Translations under genes and position numbers: made by a program
Notes under the pieces: model-generated
What the model was told of the DNA's origin: nothing
The model's input: only the letters and a program-made list of their open reading frames with translations
Database searches by the model: none
Shown here: piece after piece, positions 18,330 to 27,449 of the stretch
Numbering within the stretch: the stretch's first letter is position 1
How the letters are laid out: the number at the start of each line of letters is the position of its first letter
Assembly: GCF_007745175.1 (NCBI RefSeq)
Contig: NZ_CP036271.1
Location: 6,473,439-6,537,438 of the forward strand
DNA length: 64,000 nucleotides
From: Caulifigura coniformis
GTDB taxonomy: Bacteria > Planctomycetota > Planctomycetia > Planctomycetales > Planctomycetaceae
Direction of reading: 5' to 3'

Positions 18330-19356
18330 GAGCACTTCCACAGTTGCTTTTCAGAGGGATGATAGGGGAAAGGATTTCTCAAGTGGTTGGCTCCATCAAG
18401 GAAGAGTCATGCCCACCCCCTACTCAATGGATTTGAGGCGACGTGTCGTGGCCGAAGTCGACCGCGGCTCTCCGCCGGCCGAAGTCGCCCGGCGATTTCA
18501 GGTCACTGAACGAACCATCTGGAACTGGCTCGCGCTTCGCAAAGAGACTGGCCAGATCACTCCCCGGCAGGGAGATGTCGGCCCGGAGTGCGTTCTGGAA
18601 CCGCATCGGGAGCGGATTGTCAAAAGCGTCCAGGACGACCCCGGCCTGACGCTCGCCCAAAGGCAACGCCAACTCGGTCTGCCGGGCTGCGCGACCACTC
18701 TGTGGAATGCGCTTCGGCGCTGGGGAATCACTCTCAAAAAAAGTGCTCAAAGCTGCTGAACAACAGCGGCCGGATGTGGCTCAGAAGCGCCGCTGGTGGA
18801 ACATCCTGGTGCAGTCGAAAGCCTGTCGCCGTCTGGTGTTCTTCGACGAAACCGGGGCCGACACGAAGATGACGCGACGCTATGGCTGGGGACCAAAATC
18901 ACGCCGGGTCGTGGACCATGTCCCTCAAGGGCATTGGAAAACGACGACGTTCGCAGCGGCGCTCAGGGCCAGCGGAGTGATTGCTCCCCTGGTGCTGGAT
19001 GGCCCGATGGATGGGGAATGCTTTCTGGCTTACGTCCGTCAGTTCCTGATCCCGGCGCTGGAGCCGGGAGACTTGGTGGTCATGGACAACCTCAGCAGCC
19101 ACAAGCAGAGCGCGGTGGGTGACGCGATTCGACAGGCCGGGGCTGAGGTGTACTACCTGCCGCCGTACTCACCCGATCTCAACCCGATCGAGAAGTTGTT
19201 CTCGAAGTTCAAGACGCTTTTGCGGACGAGCGCTGAACGGACGACAGAAGGACTCTGGAACCGGATCGGAGTGCTGGTGGACGAGTTCACTCCGAGCGAA
19301 TGCCTGAACTACATCCGTTCCTGCGGATACACTGCACACGAATCATGAAGTTGCTC
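18330..19356 (+). mobile_element. IS630-family insertion sequence
   Basis: The left end GAGCACTTCCACAG and the inverted right end GAGCAACTTCATGA form imperfect terminal repeats. TA flanks both sides (18328-18329 and 19357-19358), the standard IS630 target duplication. It abuts the IS5-family element on the same CTAG. Confidence 0.85.
18409..19348 (+). CDS. IS630-family transposase, two frames joined by frameshifting
   Basis: The first frame (18409-18759) is the helix-turn-helix part (DLRRRVVAEVDRGSPPAEVARR, shortened here to its core AEVARRFQVTERTIWNW). The second frame ends at 19348 and holds the catalytic part: VFFDETGAD, VMDNLSSHK and PDLNPIEKLFSKFK supply the D-D-E residues. The switch is at seven A at 18736-18742, a typical slippery run. 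The family normally makes a fused product by frameshifting, so it may be functional. Confidence 0.87.
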
Positions 19357-19473
19357 TAGGAGCGGAGCCAGAAACGCCTGGATCGAGCCCTTCGAGAGAA
19401 TGGCTCAGTCAAATTCTCATGTCTGATTCATTGCTTTAGCGAGGAACTTTTTTTCCCGCGGCCATTCTGAGGT

Positions 19474-19965
19474 GTGCCTCGGCGAGCGTTCATGCGTCGG
19501 CCGGGCGCCCAACAACGACGAGGGATTGATTATCGCATCCGGGTTTCCCAGCCGGTCCGGGCTGCAGGGCTTCCCGAGTCAAGGGACACCGGGTCGGGAA
19601 ACGGGACGGGCCATCGCGATTCCCTCGGCTTTAGAGTGGAGGGACGAGCATCGCGGCATTCCGGGCATTCCAACTGGCCCAGGCTGGTCGTGGCCTTCCA
19701 GCAGCAGGCGACCGAGGTCCGGGAAGCGAAGGCGGCCGTCGAGGACGACGCCACGCGGAAGGAGCGACAGGTGCGTGTCGAACAGCTCGAGTTGCTATAC
19801 GGCCCGAAGCTCGACGCGATGACGCCGGCGGAACTGCAGGGGCTGATGAACGGGATGTCGACCTGGACGCGAAAGTGGATCGGCCGAGAGGGCCGGCAGG
19901 GGAAAGGGCGGGGACCACTGCTGGAACATCTGGCCGACCGCGCAGCGGGAAGTGATGGCGCATAA
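19474..19965 (+). CDS. Uncertain protein; only the C-terminal half looks genuine
   Basis: A GTG at 19474 opens a 163-residue frame. The first ~70 residues are basic and unstructured, while the last ~95 read naturally as helices (LVVAFQQQATEVREAKAAVE, RQVRVEQLELLYGPKLDAM, TPAELQGLMNGM). It may be the 3' end of a gene cut by the insertion sequences, or a gene with a start I cannot place. No family recognised. Confidence 0.35.
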   Translation: MPRRAFMRRPGAQQRRGIDYRIRVSQPVRAAGLPESRDTGSGNGTGHRDSLGFRVEGRASRHSGHSNWPRLVVAFQQQATEVREAKAAVEDDATRKERQVRVEQLELLYGPKLDAMTPAELQGLMNGMSTWTRKWIGREGRQGKGRGPLLEHLADRAAGSDGA

Positions 19966-19993
19966 AAAAAGGCCCGGCCGATTGGGCCGGGCT
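19964..19993 (-). terminator. Rho-independent terminator for the 20-28 kb block
   Basis: GCCCGGCC (19972-19979) pairs with GGCCGGGC (19985-19992). On the minus strand the stem is followed by seven T (A run at 19964-19970). It ends the minus-strand gene block whose last gene stops at 20006. Confidence 0.75.
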
Positions 19994-20005
19994 TGATCTC
20001 AAGCA

Positions 20006-20539
20006 TCAGCTTGCGATCTCGTCGATGTCGCCAAAGCCATGCTGAGACCCGCGTTGCACACGTCCGGCCTTCACCAAGTTTCCTCGTTTTCGGATCGCCA
20101 TCAAAGCGGCGTAGATGATCGTTCCGTTGACGATTCGACCCGTCGCAATTGCGAACTCGGAAGACAACATGTCGGCCATCTTCTGGTCATAGCCGATGTT
20201 GTCCGATCCGATGCCGGCTGACGCGAAGAGACGATTGTAAATCTCTTCCGCGGCCTTCAGCTCTTCATCACTGAATTGAACGCTTCCGGCCGAGTACCGC
20301 TGGTGGTCCGCTCCAAGCTTTTCCCAGTTCCCGCCCTTCCGCTTCGTTTTCATGTAGTGCATCAGGTCGCCCTCCGAGTCGTCCCGGCTCGAGCGAAGAT
20401 TCCAGGCCCGGACGAACCGCGCCTTGTCTTCAGGACGCTTGTCGAATTGGTCGGTCGGAATGCGCCACAGCTTGTACAACCTCCTCAGCAATTGGTCATC
20501 GTGAGGAGGAAGGCGTATTGATCTACGTTTGGTCTTCAT
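20006..20539 (-). CDS. Unrecognised 177-aa element protein
   Basis: ATG at 20539 begins MKTKRRSIRLPPHDDQLLRRL. The protein is soluble and charged; the middle (SVQFSDEELKAAEEIYNRLF) and the C-terminal part (GRIVNGTIIYAALMAIRKRG) look helical and DNA-binding-like. It is the last gene of the minus-strand block and is followed by the terminator at 19964-19993. No family recognised. Confidence 0.6.
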   Translation of the reverse strand: MKTKRRSIRLPPHDDQLLRRLYKLWRIPTDQFDKRPEDKARFVRAWNLRSSRDDSEGDLMHYMKTKRKGGNWEKLGADHQRYSAGSVQFSDEELKAAEEIYNRLFASAGIGSDNIGYDQKMADMLSSEFAIATGRIVNGTIIYAALMAIRKRGNLVKAGRVQRGSQHGFGDIDEIAS

Positions 20540-20654
20540 CTAGAGTTATTCCCCGTGGAGCGGATGAGACATTTGGTCGCCAAACCTCGTTTGTCTCTCC
20601 GCAGCTGACGTTGTCGAGTAAACGGGGAAGCCTCACGGCTTCCCCGTACGAGCT

Positions 20655-21797
20655 TCATCGCATCGACAAAATTCTTGGCGCGTCACCTCCTTCTGTGTCG
20701 TCTGCATCGTCCACCTCCGCCCCGATGGCGTCGGCCAATCGCTGCTTAAGTTCCTCGGACGGAACCGATGTCACGGCCTCGATCTCTCGCCATGTCAAAC
20801 GGTTCTCCCCGTGGGCCGCGCTGTCCAGCAGGAGTTCAAATCGAATCGCGCGATCACGCCAAACGTATCCGGGTTCCTTTGTCCTCCAGCCACGCTTGGC
20901 AAACTGTATCCACAACCATTTCGCTGCATTCTTGTCCAGAATGCCCTCTTTCTCAGCGCGATAGATCATCGCCGACATCGCGATTCCGAACTGCTCCTTG
21001 AACTTCAAAAGTCGAAGGATGGACCGCCCCTGAAACGCAAGTTCGAGCTGTGGGCGAGGCAACAGAAGGAATGAGCCGAATTCGAAAACCCGCTGCTCCA
21101 TCTCCTTCTCGGACAGGCCTGAGATCGACTGGCAATCACCGAAGAGAACATGGCCCAGCTCATGGCCAGCATTGAGCCGGCAGCGATCGTTCGAGGTCTC
21201 CGGGTTGAGTACCACTACATGCTCGTCTCCAAGGCACGCGGCGAGACCATCTATTCGGAGTTCGGAGCGCAACTCGATCGTTCGAATTGCAAACATCTCC
21301 AAGATCTCAACGACGCTCTGAATCGGCTGATCGTCTCGAAGGTTGAGCTTCGCCCTCAGCCGTTCCGCGACCTGACGGCCTGATTCACCAGACTTAACCT
21401 CGAAACCTTTGACATCGAGATGGCGACCCAACGGGACTCGCAGTCGCCGCTCGAGCCGGGTGTAACCCTCCAAGAGCTTCTTTGCCGCCCCTTCAAATCG
21501 GTGACGATCCTGAACCCGAACCTTCGAAGGGAGATTGCGGTAATGAATGCCGGTGAGCGAGTTGCCAGGCTCTATGAACCAGTTGAGGGGGCGCTCGTAG
21601 ACGCTCGCCAGCACAGCGATGACGTCCAATGGGGGCGACGACTTCCCACTTTCGTAATTCGCGAGAGTTGTATGGGAAACAGCGTATTTGGACGACAACA
21701 TTGCGGCGACGGCCCGTGTCGATAATCCAGTGGCGAGCCTCGCCTCCTTGAGCTTCACGGCAAGCGTCCTTGCGATTTGTCGTGACAACACAGACAT
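20655..21797 (-). CDS. XRE regulator fused to ImmA/IrrE-type metalloprotease (M78)
   Basis: ATG at 21797 follows GGAG with a six-base spacer. Residues ~12-75 form an XRE helix-turn-helix (LATGLSTRAVAAMLSSKYAV, SHTTLANYESGKSSP). Residues ~170-260 contain the M78 motif HELGHVLFGDC, the zinc-binding HExxH with its catalytic Glu, after CRLNAGHEL. In integrative elements such as ICEBs1, ImmA cleaves the repressor to switch on excision; in fused forms both activities are in one protein. Here it probably controls the 20-28 kb block, and sits next to a 548-base non-coding stretch where its operator should lie. Confidence 0.88.
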   Translation of the reverse strand: MSVLSRQIARTLAVKLKEARLATGLSTRAVAAMLSSKYAVSHTTLANYESGKSSPPLDVIAVLASVYERPLNWFIEPGNSLTGIHYRNLPSKVRVQDRHRFEGAAKKLLEGYTRLERRLRVPLGRHLDVKGFEVKSGESGRQVAERLRAKLNLRDDQPIQSVVEILEMFAIRTIELRSELRIDGLAACLGDEHVVVLNPETSNDRCRLNAGHELGHVLFGDCQSISGLSEKEMEQRVFEFGSFLLLPRPQLELAFQGRSILRLLKFKEQFGIAMSAMIYRAEKEGILDKNAAKWLWIQFAKRGWRTKEPGYVWRDRAIRFELLLDSAAHGENRLTWREIEAVTSVPSEELKQRLADAIGAEVDDADDTEGGDAPRILSMR

Positions 21798-22345
21798 GGG
21801 TACTCCGGCGGGGGTGTAACGCTCAGTTTACATTCTGGAAATTCTGTACTCAAGTGGTTTCCATGCGGAAATGGAGGCCCTGCCCTCCCCTCCGCGCGAA
21901 CGAAACTCCTGAGCTGGCGGCCGCTCGCGACGCTCACCGGGCGCAGCAGGGTATACAGCAAAGCCATTAGGGCGCCGCGCCATATGAGCCAGACCCCCGG
22001 GGGAGGGAGTGAAATTCTGGCGTGCCACGGCCTCGGAAACCGCCCGGCCACTCCACGTTTCGCGGCAGCATTTGGTTGCAGCCGGGGAGACTCGGACGCC
22101 CCTCCTTGAGCATCCTTCCTCCAGTGCGACGCGGTGAGATTCGAGGCGGCCCATCGGCCGAGCGTTTGTCTTCAGTCCTGAACTTCTTCCATGGCCTCCG
22201 CTACGGATCGCTTCATTCAGTTCCGATGGAGCGGCCCTCGCTGGAAATGCGCCATCGGTCACGGAGTAATCCGATCGGCGAGAGTGGAATACGGCGAGAC
22301 GTCGGCCCAAAGATCTCGCATTGGAGGCCTTCGAGAAACGCAGAG
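21798..22345. other. Gap without a supported gene
   Basis: 548 bases between the XRE-M78 gene and the primase-helicase stop. The first ~50 bases before the XRE-M78 start are AT-richer (TTTCCAGAATGTAAACTGAG on the minus strand) and are the likely promoter-operator. The remainder is GC-rich; its open frames look like shadows. Confidence 0.4.
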
Positions 22346-25021
22346 CTAGATCCCCGACTGCTGTCGCGCACTAATCCGCGATTCGAGATCTCCGTACGTT
22401 TTGGCACCTTGCTCGGCGAGCCACCCGGTCCAAACGAATCCGCGTCCCCAGTCTTTTCGTACAATCACAGACAGTGTGACGACGGATCTTTCGCAGATCA
22501 TTTGCTTGAGCTTCTGCGTTGATGCAGTCGTAGTGAACTTGTCTCTCATGGCCTCGGACAGCCACTGGGCAGCGATCGTTGACAGGATGAACACCCGATC
22601 CTTCTCGGGATCGTAGCCGTACTCGCGCAACTTACCGGCGAAATAGTCTTGAAGAACCGAACACTCCTCCTGGTCGGCATCGACCAGTTCCTGTCGCTCC
22701 AGGATTGTACGCTGCGCGTCAGCTGGTTCAGCGGAACGTGTGAGCACGTCGTGCTCCCAACTGCTCCAACGACTGTATTTCGCGAGTGGAGTGCGAGCTG
22801 CGCGGAGAAAGCCAATGCAGTCGGCAATAATGGCCCCCCGATTGACGTCGATGAACGTTCGCATCTCTTCTTTCCAGGTACCGCTGTATCGCGGGCGGTC
22901 AAGCTTGATGATCACGCACCGCTGAGCAAGGTCCTTGGACAGACTGGCGCCGTTCAGAGTGATGATCCATGTGTACGTGTTCGGCCTGGAACCTTCACCG
23001 ACGTAGAGCTTCTTGCCTGAGATGACGGGGGCCGTGATCATGGACTCGATCTCTGCGCAGGAGAACTTCAGCGACTTCACGTTGTCGAGCGCGATAACGC
23101 GTTTCGAGCTCCCTTCTTTGGAGAGAATCCTCTGCTTGACGATGTTGACGTCGTCTCTCGCCTGGATGTCGAGTGCTCCGCCGGCCAGATGTGACAAGAG
23201 CTCAAGTGCGGTCGACTTGCCCACACCGCGACCTGCGTCGGAGGTAAGAAGAAATGCTGGTCGACAACCACCGCTTCCGCCCCAGAAGAGGGTGACGACT
23301 AGGGATGTCAGCAGATCGCGGTCGATGTCCGATGATGGGCAGAACTGCTGAACCAACCTCTGCAGAGTGGCGCCATCGCCGGGTAGAGGCACGTTACAGG
23401 CGTAGAAATGCCCAGAGATTGGAGGTTCGTGTGGAAAGACTTCAACCGCCAAGTAGCTCGGAGCGAGGCGGCGCAATTCTTCGAACACGTGACCAGGGGT
23501 ATGCGATCCCTCTTTGTTCTTGAAGATCGGGGGATAGCCCAGTCGTGTTCCCAGCCAACCGAACAGCGAGTTGATTGAGTCTATCCATGTCACCCCAGAG
23601 TTGGGGTCTGGGACGAATAGTGATGTCTCGACCCGGCGCGGCCATCGCCCGGCCAACCTGGAGAGGTCCGAAAGCATTTGCTCCATGGAGCGTGGCTGCT
23701 CGATCCATTTATTCTCGATCAGGTCTCTCTTGATATTCGAGAATCTGGCATGGGGCGGGACAGGCTGTACTTCACTTCCATCCGTTGCCAGTTCCTCGCC
23801 TGAGATTTCCGCACACGGCGCGGTACGCGAACCGGTCTCCACGCCAGCCGAGGCAGATGTATCTTCCGGCCACATCCAAGACGTGTCGATCGTGAATTCC
23901 GGTACAGCATCGCTGCTCGAAATGCGTTGTCCGCCATTGATCAAGTACCCACGATTCCCCTCCAGCTTGTCCGCTTCGAACAGCTTTCGTTCGAGTTCTC
24001 GCTCGTCCCATGGCGGCTGGCAGGTTTGATTCCATTCGACGAAATACTTGATGGCCTGCTCGGGCGTCAGATTGAATCCGAGCACCAAAACACACGCGGT
24101 CGCGTAGGTGCGGGAGTGACCACCCTGACCACTGACAGCCGGCGGCATCGCGGAAAGGTACGTTCGAATCTGCTCATCCGAGGCTTCTCGCTTCTCAGTG
24201 CCCGGCGCCGGAACGATATAGACGGACGACTGACCGCGCCTCTTCGGTTCGGCTGGAGATTCAGCAGCCAAGGCCTCGAGCAGTTCTCGCCCGACTGGAA
24301 TGTCCCACCCCTCGCGGGCCGCACCACCATCCAGCAATTGCGAACGGCGATGCGGCCGTTCAGGAGTGTGGTCTCCCTTTCTTGCAATCGAACCGTAGGC
24401 CTTCGTGATCCGACTCGGATTGAAATTCACCGTGTCGATCTTGACCTTCTTCGAATCAAACTTCGCAGCGATCGCTCGGAGACAGTTCTTCACCAGCACG
24501 TTGTCGCTGACGGGCAGGTCGATTTTGACGAGTAAGTGAATGCCGTTTCCTGAGTCGGCAGGAAGGGCCTGCGGAAACCCGCGATCCTGGAGGAACTTGT
24601 TGACCTGCTTGGCGATGTCAACGGCGTGCTGCTTCTCCTCGACCGTTGCGGATACTCCACTCGGGCGGACTGGATCGACGTCGATGTACAGCCACGCCAG
24701 TCGAGCCACGTCCCCATCTGCAGCGAACGGGAACTTTCGATCTGCGTACTCGATGCGGTTCACTCGCCGCGCAAGAACGTCTTTCTTCAGCGGGTTTAGC
24801 GTGAGGTAAACGCCCTCGGCATTGTTGTCCGAGCATTGAAGAATCGCCTTTGCTGCGGCCTCGGCGTTGTCGAAGTAGCCGCCCCACTCCGCTCTGCGGC
24901 CACGGTTGGGAACGCCGAGAGCGCGAACCTCCAGGCAGTGGCCGTCAACCAATAAATAGTTGACGGCTCGAGTCACGTCGCCGAGAAGTCGTCCTCTTGC
25001 GTCATCCACCTGCGGCCTCAT
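22346..25021 (-). CDS. Primase-helicase replication protein (AEP-like primase plus SF3/D5-like ATPase)
   Basis: I start at the ATG at 25021 (MRPQVDDARG); an ATG at 25120 adds 33 basic residues but overlaps the upstream gene. About 891 residues. The N-terminal ~250 carry archaeo-eukaryotic primase motifs: WLYIDVDP (metal-binding D-x-D), DSGNGIHLLVKI (G-x-H motif) and VNFNPSRITKAYGS. A PriCT-like linker follows (RTYATACVLVLGFNLTPEQA). The C-terminal ~350 residues hold an ATPase with Walker A GRGVGKSTALELL and Walker B RVIALDN. This is the organisation of P4-alpha-like and plasmid replicases that prime and unwind an autonomous origin. The block has no other replication gene. Confidence 0.85.
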   Translation of the reverse strand: MRPQVDDARGRLLGDVTRAVNYLLVDGHCLEVRALGVPNRGRRAEWGGYFDNAEAAAKAILQCSDNNAEGVYLTLNPLKKDVLARRVNRIEYADRKFPFAADGDVARLAWLYIDVDPVRPSGVSATVEEKQHAVDIAKQVNKFLQDRGFPQALPADSGNGIHLLVKIDLPVSDNVLVKNCLRAIAAKFDSKKVKIDTVNFNPSRITKAYGSIARKGDHTPERPHRRSQLLDGGAAREGWDIPVGRELLEALAAESPAEPKRRGQSSVYIVPAPGTEKREASDEQIRTYLSAMPPAVSGQGGHSRTYATACVLVLGFNLTPEQAIKYFVEWNQTCQPPWDERELERKLFEADKLEGNRGYLINGGQRISSSDAVPEFTIDTSWMWPEDTSASAGVETGSRTAPCAEISGEELATDGSEVQPVPPHARFSNIKRDLIENKWIEQPRSMEQMLSDLSRLAGRWPRRVETSLFVPDPNSGVTWIDSINSLFGWLGTRLGYPPIFKNKEGSHTPGHVFEELRRLAPSYLAVEVFPHEPPISGHFYACNVPLPGDGATLQRLVQQFCPSSDIDRDLLTSLVVTLFWGGSGGCRPAFLLTSDAGRGVGKSTALELLSHLAGGALDIQARDDVNIVKQRILSKEGSSKRVIALDNVKSLKFSCAEIESMITAPVISGKKLYVGEGSRPNTYTWIITLNGASLSKDLAQRCVIIKLDRPRYSGTWKEEMRTFIDVNRGAIIADCIGFLRAARTPLAKYSRWSSWEHDVLTRSAEPADAQRTILERQELVDADQEECSVLQDYFAGKLREYGYDPEKDRVFILSTIAAQWLSEAMRDKFTTTASTQKLKQMICERSVVTLSVIVRKDWGRGFVWTGWLAEQGAKTYGDLESRISARQQSGI

Positions 25022-25062
25022 GCCCAAACGTGCGAGTATCCGAGAAACCTGCCGTCTACGAT

Positions 25063-25683
25063 CTAGACGCCTGCACCGCGGTCGCCGAATGCGAGAGCAT
25101 CGGCTGCTTTTGCTCGACATTGCTGCAAGTGAAGAAAGAACGGCGTGTCCGAGGAACCTAGGTGGCTAAGCCCGCAAACGGACGAATCGTGGCGTTTCAG
25201 CAGCCAACTCTGCGCAGCGGCCGCCGTACGGATCTCTCCGCTGCACCCGAAAACGGCCCTCATCTCCCGAGTGACTTGCGGATTGTCGCACGCCCAAACG
25301 ACACGAGGCAGGTTGAATCGTAGCCTCCCAGGATCAGGTCCCGTATATCGCAGGCGACTTGCAGCTCGTAGCTTCACGATTGTCTGCACGATCCTTTGGC
25401 GAACAGGATCATTGATGAACGACGTGTCGGCAGGAATCCGGCCGAACATCGGATCCACTGCAAACTGCTCAACGGCCGAAAGTGGTACGAGGTCATATTT
25501 CAACCAGGCAGCAATGAGCTGCCGTTCGGCTTTCGCGACATCTGCTTGAAGTAATCGATCACACTCTTGTGATGCGCGCAGTCTCCTGAGCGGCCTGTCG
25601 TTAGTGGTCCGGCTCCCGGGCTTGCTTGACGTATTGCGAAGAAGTGGCAGCCTTATTGACATACTGTGAAGTTGTGATACCAT
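25063..25683 (-). CDS. Unrecognised 206-aa element protein
   Basis: ATG at 25683 (or the ATG at 25662, MSIRLPLLRN). It ends 41 bases before the chosen primase-helicase start, so the two are probably co-expressed. The middle (LIAAWLKYDLVPLSAVEQF, VRQRIVQTIVKLRAASRL) is helical; there are scattered Cys near the C-terminus (ACDNPQ, FGCSGE, VCGLSH). Two near-identical 16-base repeats overlap its 5' end. No family recognised. Confidence 0.55.
   Translation of the reverse strand: MVSQLHSMSIRLPLLRNTSSKPGSRTTNDRPLRRLRASQECDRLLQADVAKAERQLIAAWLKYDLVPLSAVEQFAVDPMFGRIPADTSFINDPVRQRIVQTIVKLRAASRLRYTGPDPGRLRFNLPRVVWACDNPQVTREMRAVFGCSGEIRTAAAAQSWLLKRHDSSVCGLSHLGSSDTPFFLHLQQCRAKAADALAFGDRGAGV
25626..25671. 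promoter_or_regulatory. Two 16-bp direct repeats at a gene start
   Basis: TTGACGTATTGCGAAG (25626-25641) and TTGACATACTGTGAAG (25656-25671) differ at three positions and start 30 bases apart, about three DNA turns. They overlap the start of the 25063-25683 gene, fitting an operator bound on one helix face. Confidence 0.45.
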
Positions 25684-25712
25684 CGTATTGCCTTGTCGTA
25701 AGGGGCTCTGCG

Positions 25713-25745
25713 CCGCCGGCCAGCTGCAAACTGACGGCGGTTTTT
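25713..25745 (+). terminator. Plus-strand terminator-like hairpin
   Basis: CCGCCG (25713-25718) pairs with CGGCGG (25735-25740) around a short inner stem, then TTTTT. No plus-strand gene ends here, so it may end a short RNA or be incidental. Confidence 0.45.
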
Positions 25746-25774
25746 CATGCGCGTAAGCGTTTTCCGCGCATGAA
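25744..25774. repeat. Perfect 10-bp inverted repeat
   Basis: TTCATGCGCG (25744-25753) is perfectly inverted at 25765-25774, directly after the stop of the small gene 25780-25998 on the minus strand. It probably forms an RNA hairpin at the end of that transcript, though it lacks a following T run. Confidence 0.5.
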
Positions 25775-25779
25775 GGAAA

Positions 25780-25998
25780 TCAGAAGGCATTCTTCTTAGT
25801 AACCTTGGCCCCACCAGCCGATGGCTCATCCTCGGCTAATGCTGTCTCAAGGGCGGAGACTACAAACTCCCCAGGCGTTTGGCCTGCTTTAGCGGCGGCT
25901 GTCACAATTCGTTGCTCGAGAATCAAGCCGATTTTGACCGCGACTCGATCGAGCGTGTGGGCGCCACTAGAGGGCAAACCGTTGTTTGCTGTAGTCAT
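25780..25998 (-). CDS. Small ribbon-helix-helix-like protein
   Basis: 72 residues from the ATG at 25998. The central part has a short strand then two helices (RVAVKIGLILEQRIVTAAAK, AGQTPGEFVVSALETAL), the order of a ribbon-helix-helix DNA-binding fold, with an acidic then basic tail. It lies between the excisionase-like gene and the 206-aa gene in the same direction. It may be a regulator or plasmid-type copy control or partition helper; none of these is shown. Confidence 0.6.
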   Translation of the reverse strand: MTTANNGLPSSGAHTLDRVAVKIGLILEQRIVTAAAKAGQTPGEFVVSALETALAEDEPSAGGAKVTKKNAF

Positions 25999-26036
25999 CT
26001 CAGTCCAATTCCGAACGGGGAACGCACGCCAGTCGT

Positions 26037-26255
26037 TTAGCCTTCAAGCTGCGCAGCGAAACTCACGCACCTCGACTCGAGCCAACGATCGAGGTCGGCT
26101 TTCCGGTAGGCGACTTTTCGGCCGAGCTTTAGGAACTTCGGGCCGAAACCGCGGCACCGCCAGGGGGCGAGCGTCGCTTCCGCCACTCCGAGATACTCGG
26201 CAGCCTGGGCGGACGAGAGTTTTGGATCTGATTGGACGATTTCAGTTGCTGTCAT
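26037..26255 (-). CDS. AlpA/excisionase-like helix-turn-helix protein
   Basis: ATG at 26255 follows GGAG; an upstream 32-residue extension has no support. 72 residues with the HTH_17 pattern: LSSAQAAEYLGVAEATLAPW, then RGFGPKFLKLGRKVAYRKADLDRWLE. This is the winged-helix found in AlpA regulators and excisionases, which bind next to the integrase gene and steer excision. Its position in the integrase-led block supports that role. Confidence 0.85.
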   Translation of the reverse strand: MTATEIVQSDPKLSSAQAAEYLGVAEATLAPWRCRGFGPKFLKLGRKVAYRKADLDRWLESRCVSFAAQLEG

Positions 26256-26435
26256 GAGATTCTCCAGTCGATGCCAGCGTGATGCAGATTGCTGGTCTCT
26301 ACTGGAGGTTCGGTTGTGAACAGTTTTGACCCGAAGCCTGCTTGAATTCACAGCTTTTCACAGCAGCGAAGGAAGGCAGCTCTCTATAACTTGCGATCTG
26401 CACGGTGTTTGCAGAGAGGTGTGAAAAACGCGATT

Positions 26436-27449
26436 TCACGATCGACGTGAAGTACTGCTCGTGAAATCCGTCAAATGAGCGTTTTCACGAAGCCGGTTCG
26501 ACCTCCTACTCTTCTCTAGCTTGTTTACCGCCTGCTTCGCTTTCCATACGGGGTCAGCTCTAACTGCGTCAGCAGTTCTCACGATGGTTGAAGCGACCCG
26601 AATCGCTACGTCTGAGGAGCTCAGAAAGATGTTCTCCGGGGCATCGCAATAGAGCCTCAGGATTGCTTTGCTGAGAGGGGTGAGGCAATCCAAAGTGCCG
26701 AGTTGCTCCTGCAATAGATCGGTGATGGGCGTGATCTCATGGGGGATACGAGGCGGAACGGGGCGCGCTGGTGGCGATAGCGCGAAAGATGCGGACTCAC
26801 TGAGACTTTGACCAGTGCTCTCGTGAGGCCGGCGAGCATGTCCCGTTGGGGAGTGAGCAGTCTTACTTAATCGAGATTTCGCATCAGGGCCTGGTTCTTC
26901 CGCTGCGGACAACACATCCACCTCGGCGGAGTTCTCCCAAAAGTAAGAAGTCGACCTCGTTTCGCAAACATCCAGAAGCTGTGTCCCTAAGACGCACCAA
27001 TCCGCTGCTCCAATGAGTCTATGACGCTCCACGATTTCTTCGCCAATAGCGGTCAATCGGAGCTCGCAATCCCTCCACGTCCAGTGAATGCGGTCACTTG
27101 GCACGCCAAAGCGGTCAGCGCTGATCAGGAGTGTGTTCTTAACGAACTCCGTGACCGGCTCGCCCGAAGCTATGAAGGAGATTGATCGCGGCCCGCCTTT
27201 CTCGGGCGGGTTCAGAAGGTGGAATGACAGCCTCGCCTGCGCCAAGCCACCCTTAATTAATGAGTGTAGGGCGAGCTCCTCCATTTCTGACCAATCCAGA
27301 GTCGGAAGCCATGACCCATTTAATCCGAAAAGAACGCGAACCGCTGCTTCCGCCTTCCTCTGAAACGATACCACGGAGGCGATATCGTGACGCTCATGGC
27401 CTATTGCGCGAGGCCGCTCGGCAGCCAGTTCCTGCTTTGGACAATTCAC
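26436..27449 (-). CDS. Unrecognised 337-aa element protein
   Basis: ATG at 27449 overlaps the integrase stop by four bases (ATGA), so it is translationally coupled to the integrase. Residues ~35-130 look folded; residues ~185-235 are Pro/Ser-rich linker; the last ~90 residues are helical and basic (VWKAKQAVNKLEKSRRSNRL). No known domain recognised. Coupling to an integrase suggests a role in excision, replication control or superinfection behaviour, but this is inference. Confidence 0.65.
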   Translation of the reverse strand: MNCPKQELAAERPRAIGHERHDIASVVSFQRKAEAAVRVLFGLNGSWLPTLDWSEMEELALHSLIKGGLAQARLSFHLLNPPEKGGPRSISFIASGEPVTEFVKNTLLISADRFGVPSDRIHWTWRDCELRLTAIGEEIVERHRLIGAADWCVLGTQLLDVCETRSTSYFWENSAEVDVLSAAEEPGPDAKSRLSKTAHSPTGHARRPHESTGQSLSESASFALSPPARPVPPRIPHEITPITDLLQEQLGTLDCLTPLSKAILRLYCDAPENIFLSSSDVAIRVASTIVRTADAVRADPVWKAKQAVNKLEKSRRSNRLRENAHLTDFTSSTSRRS

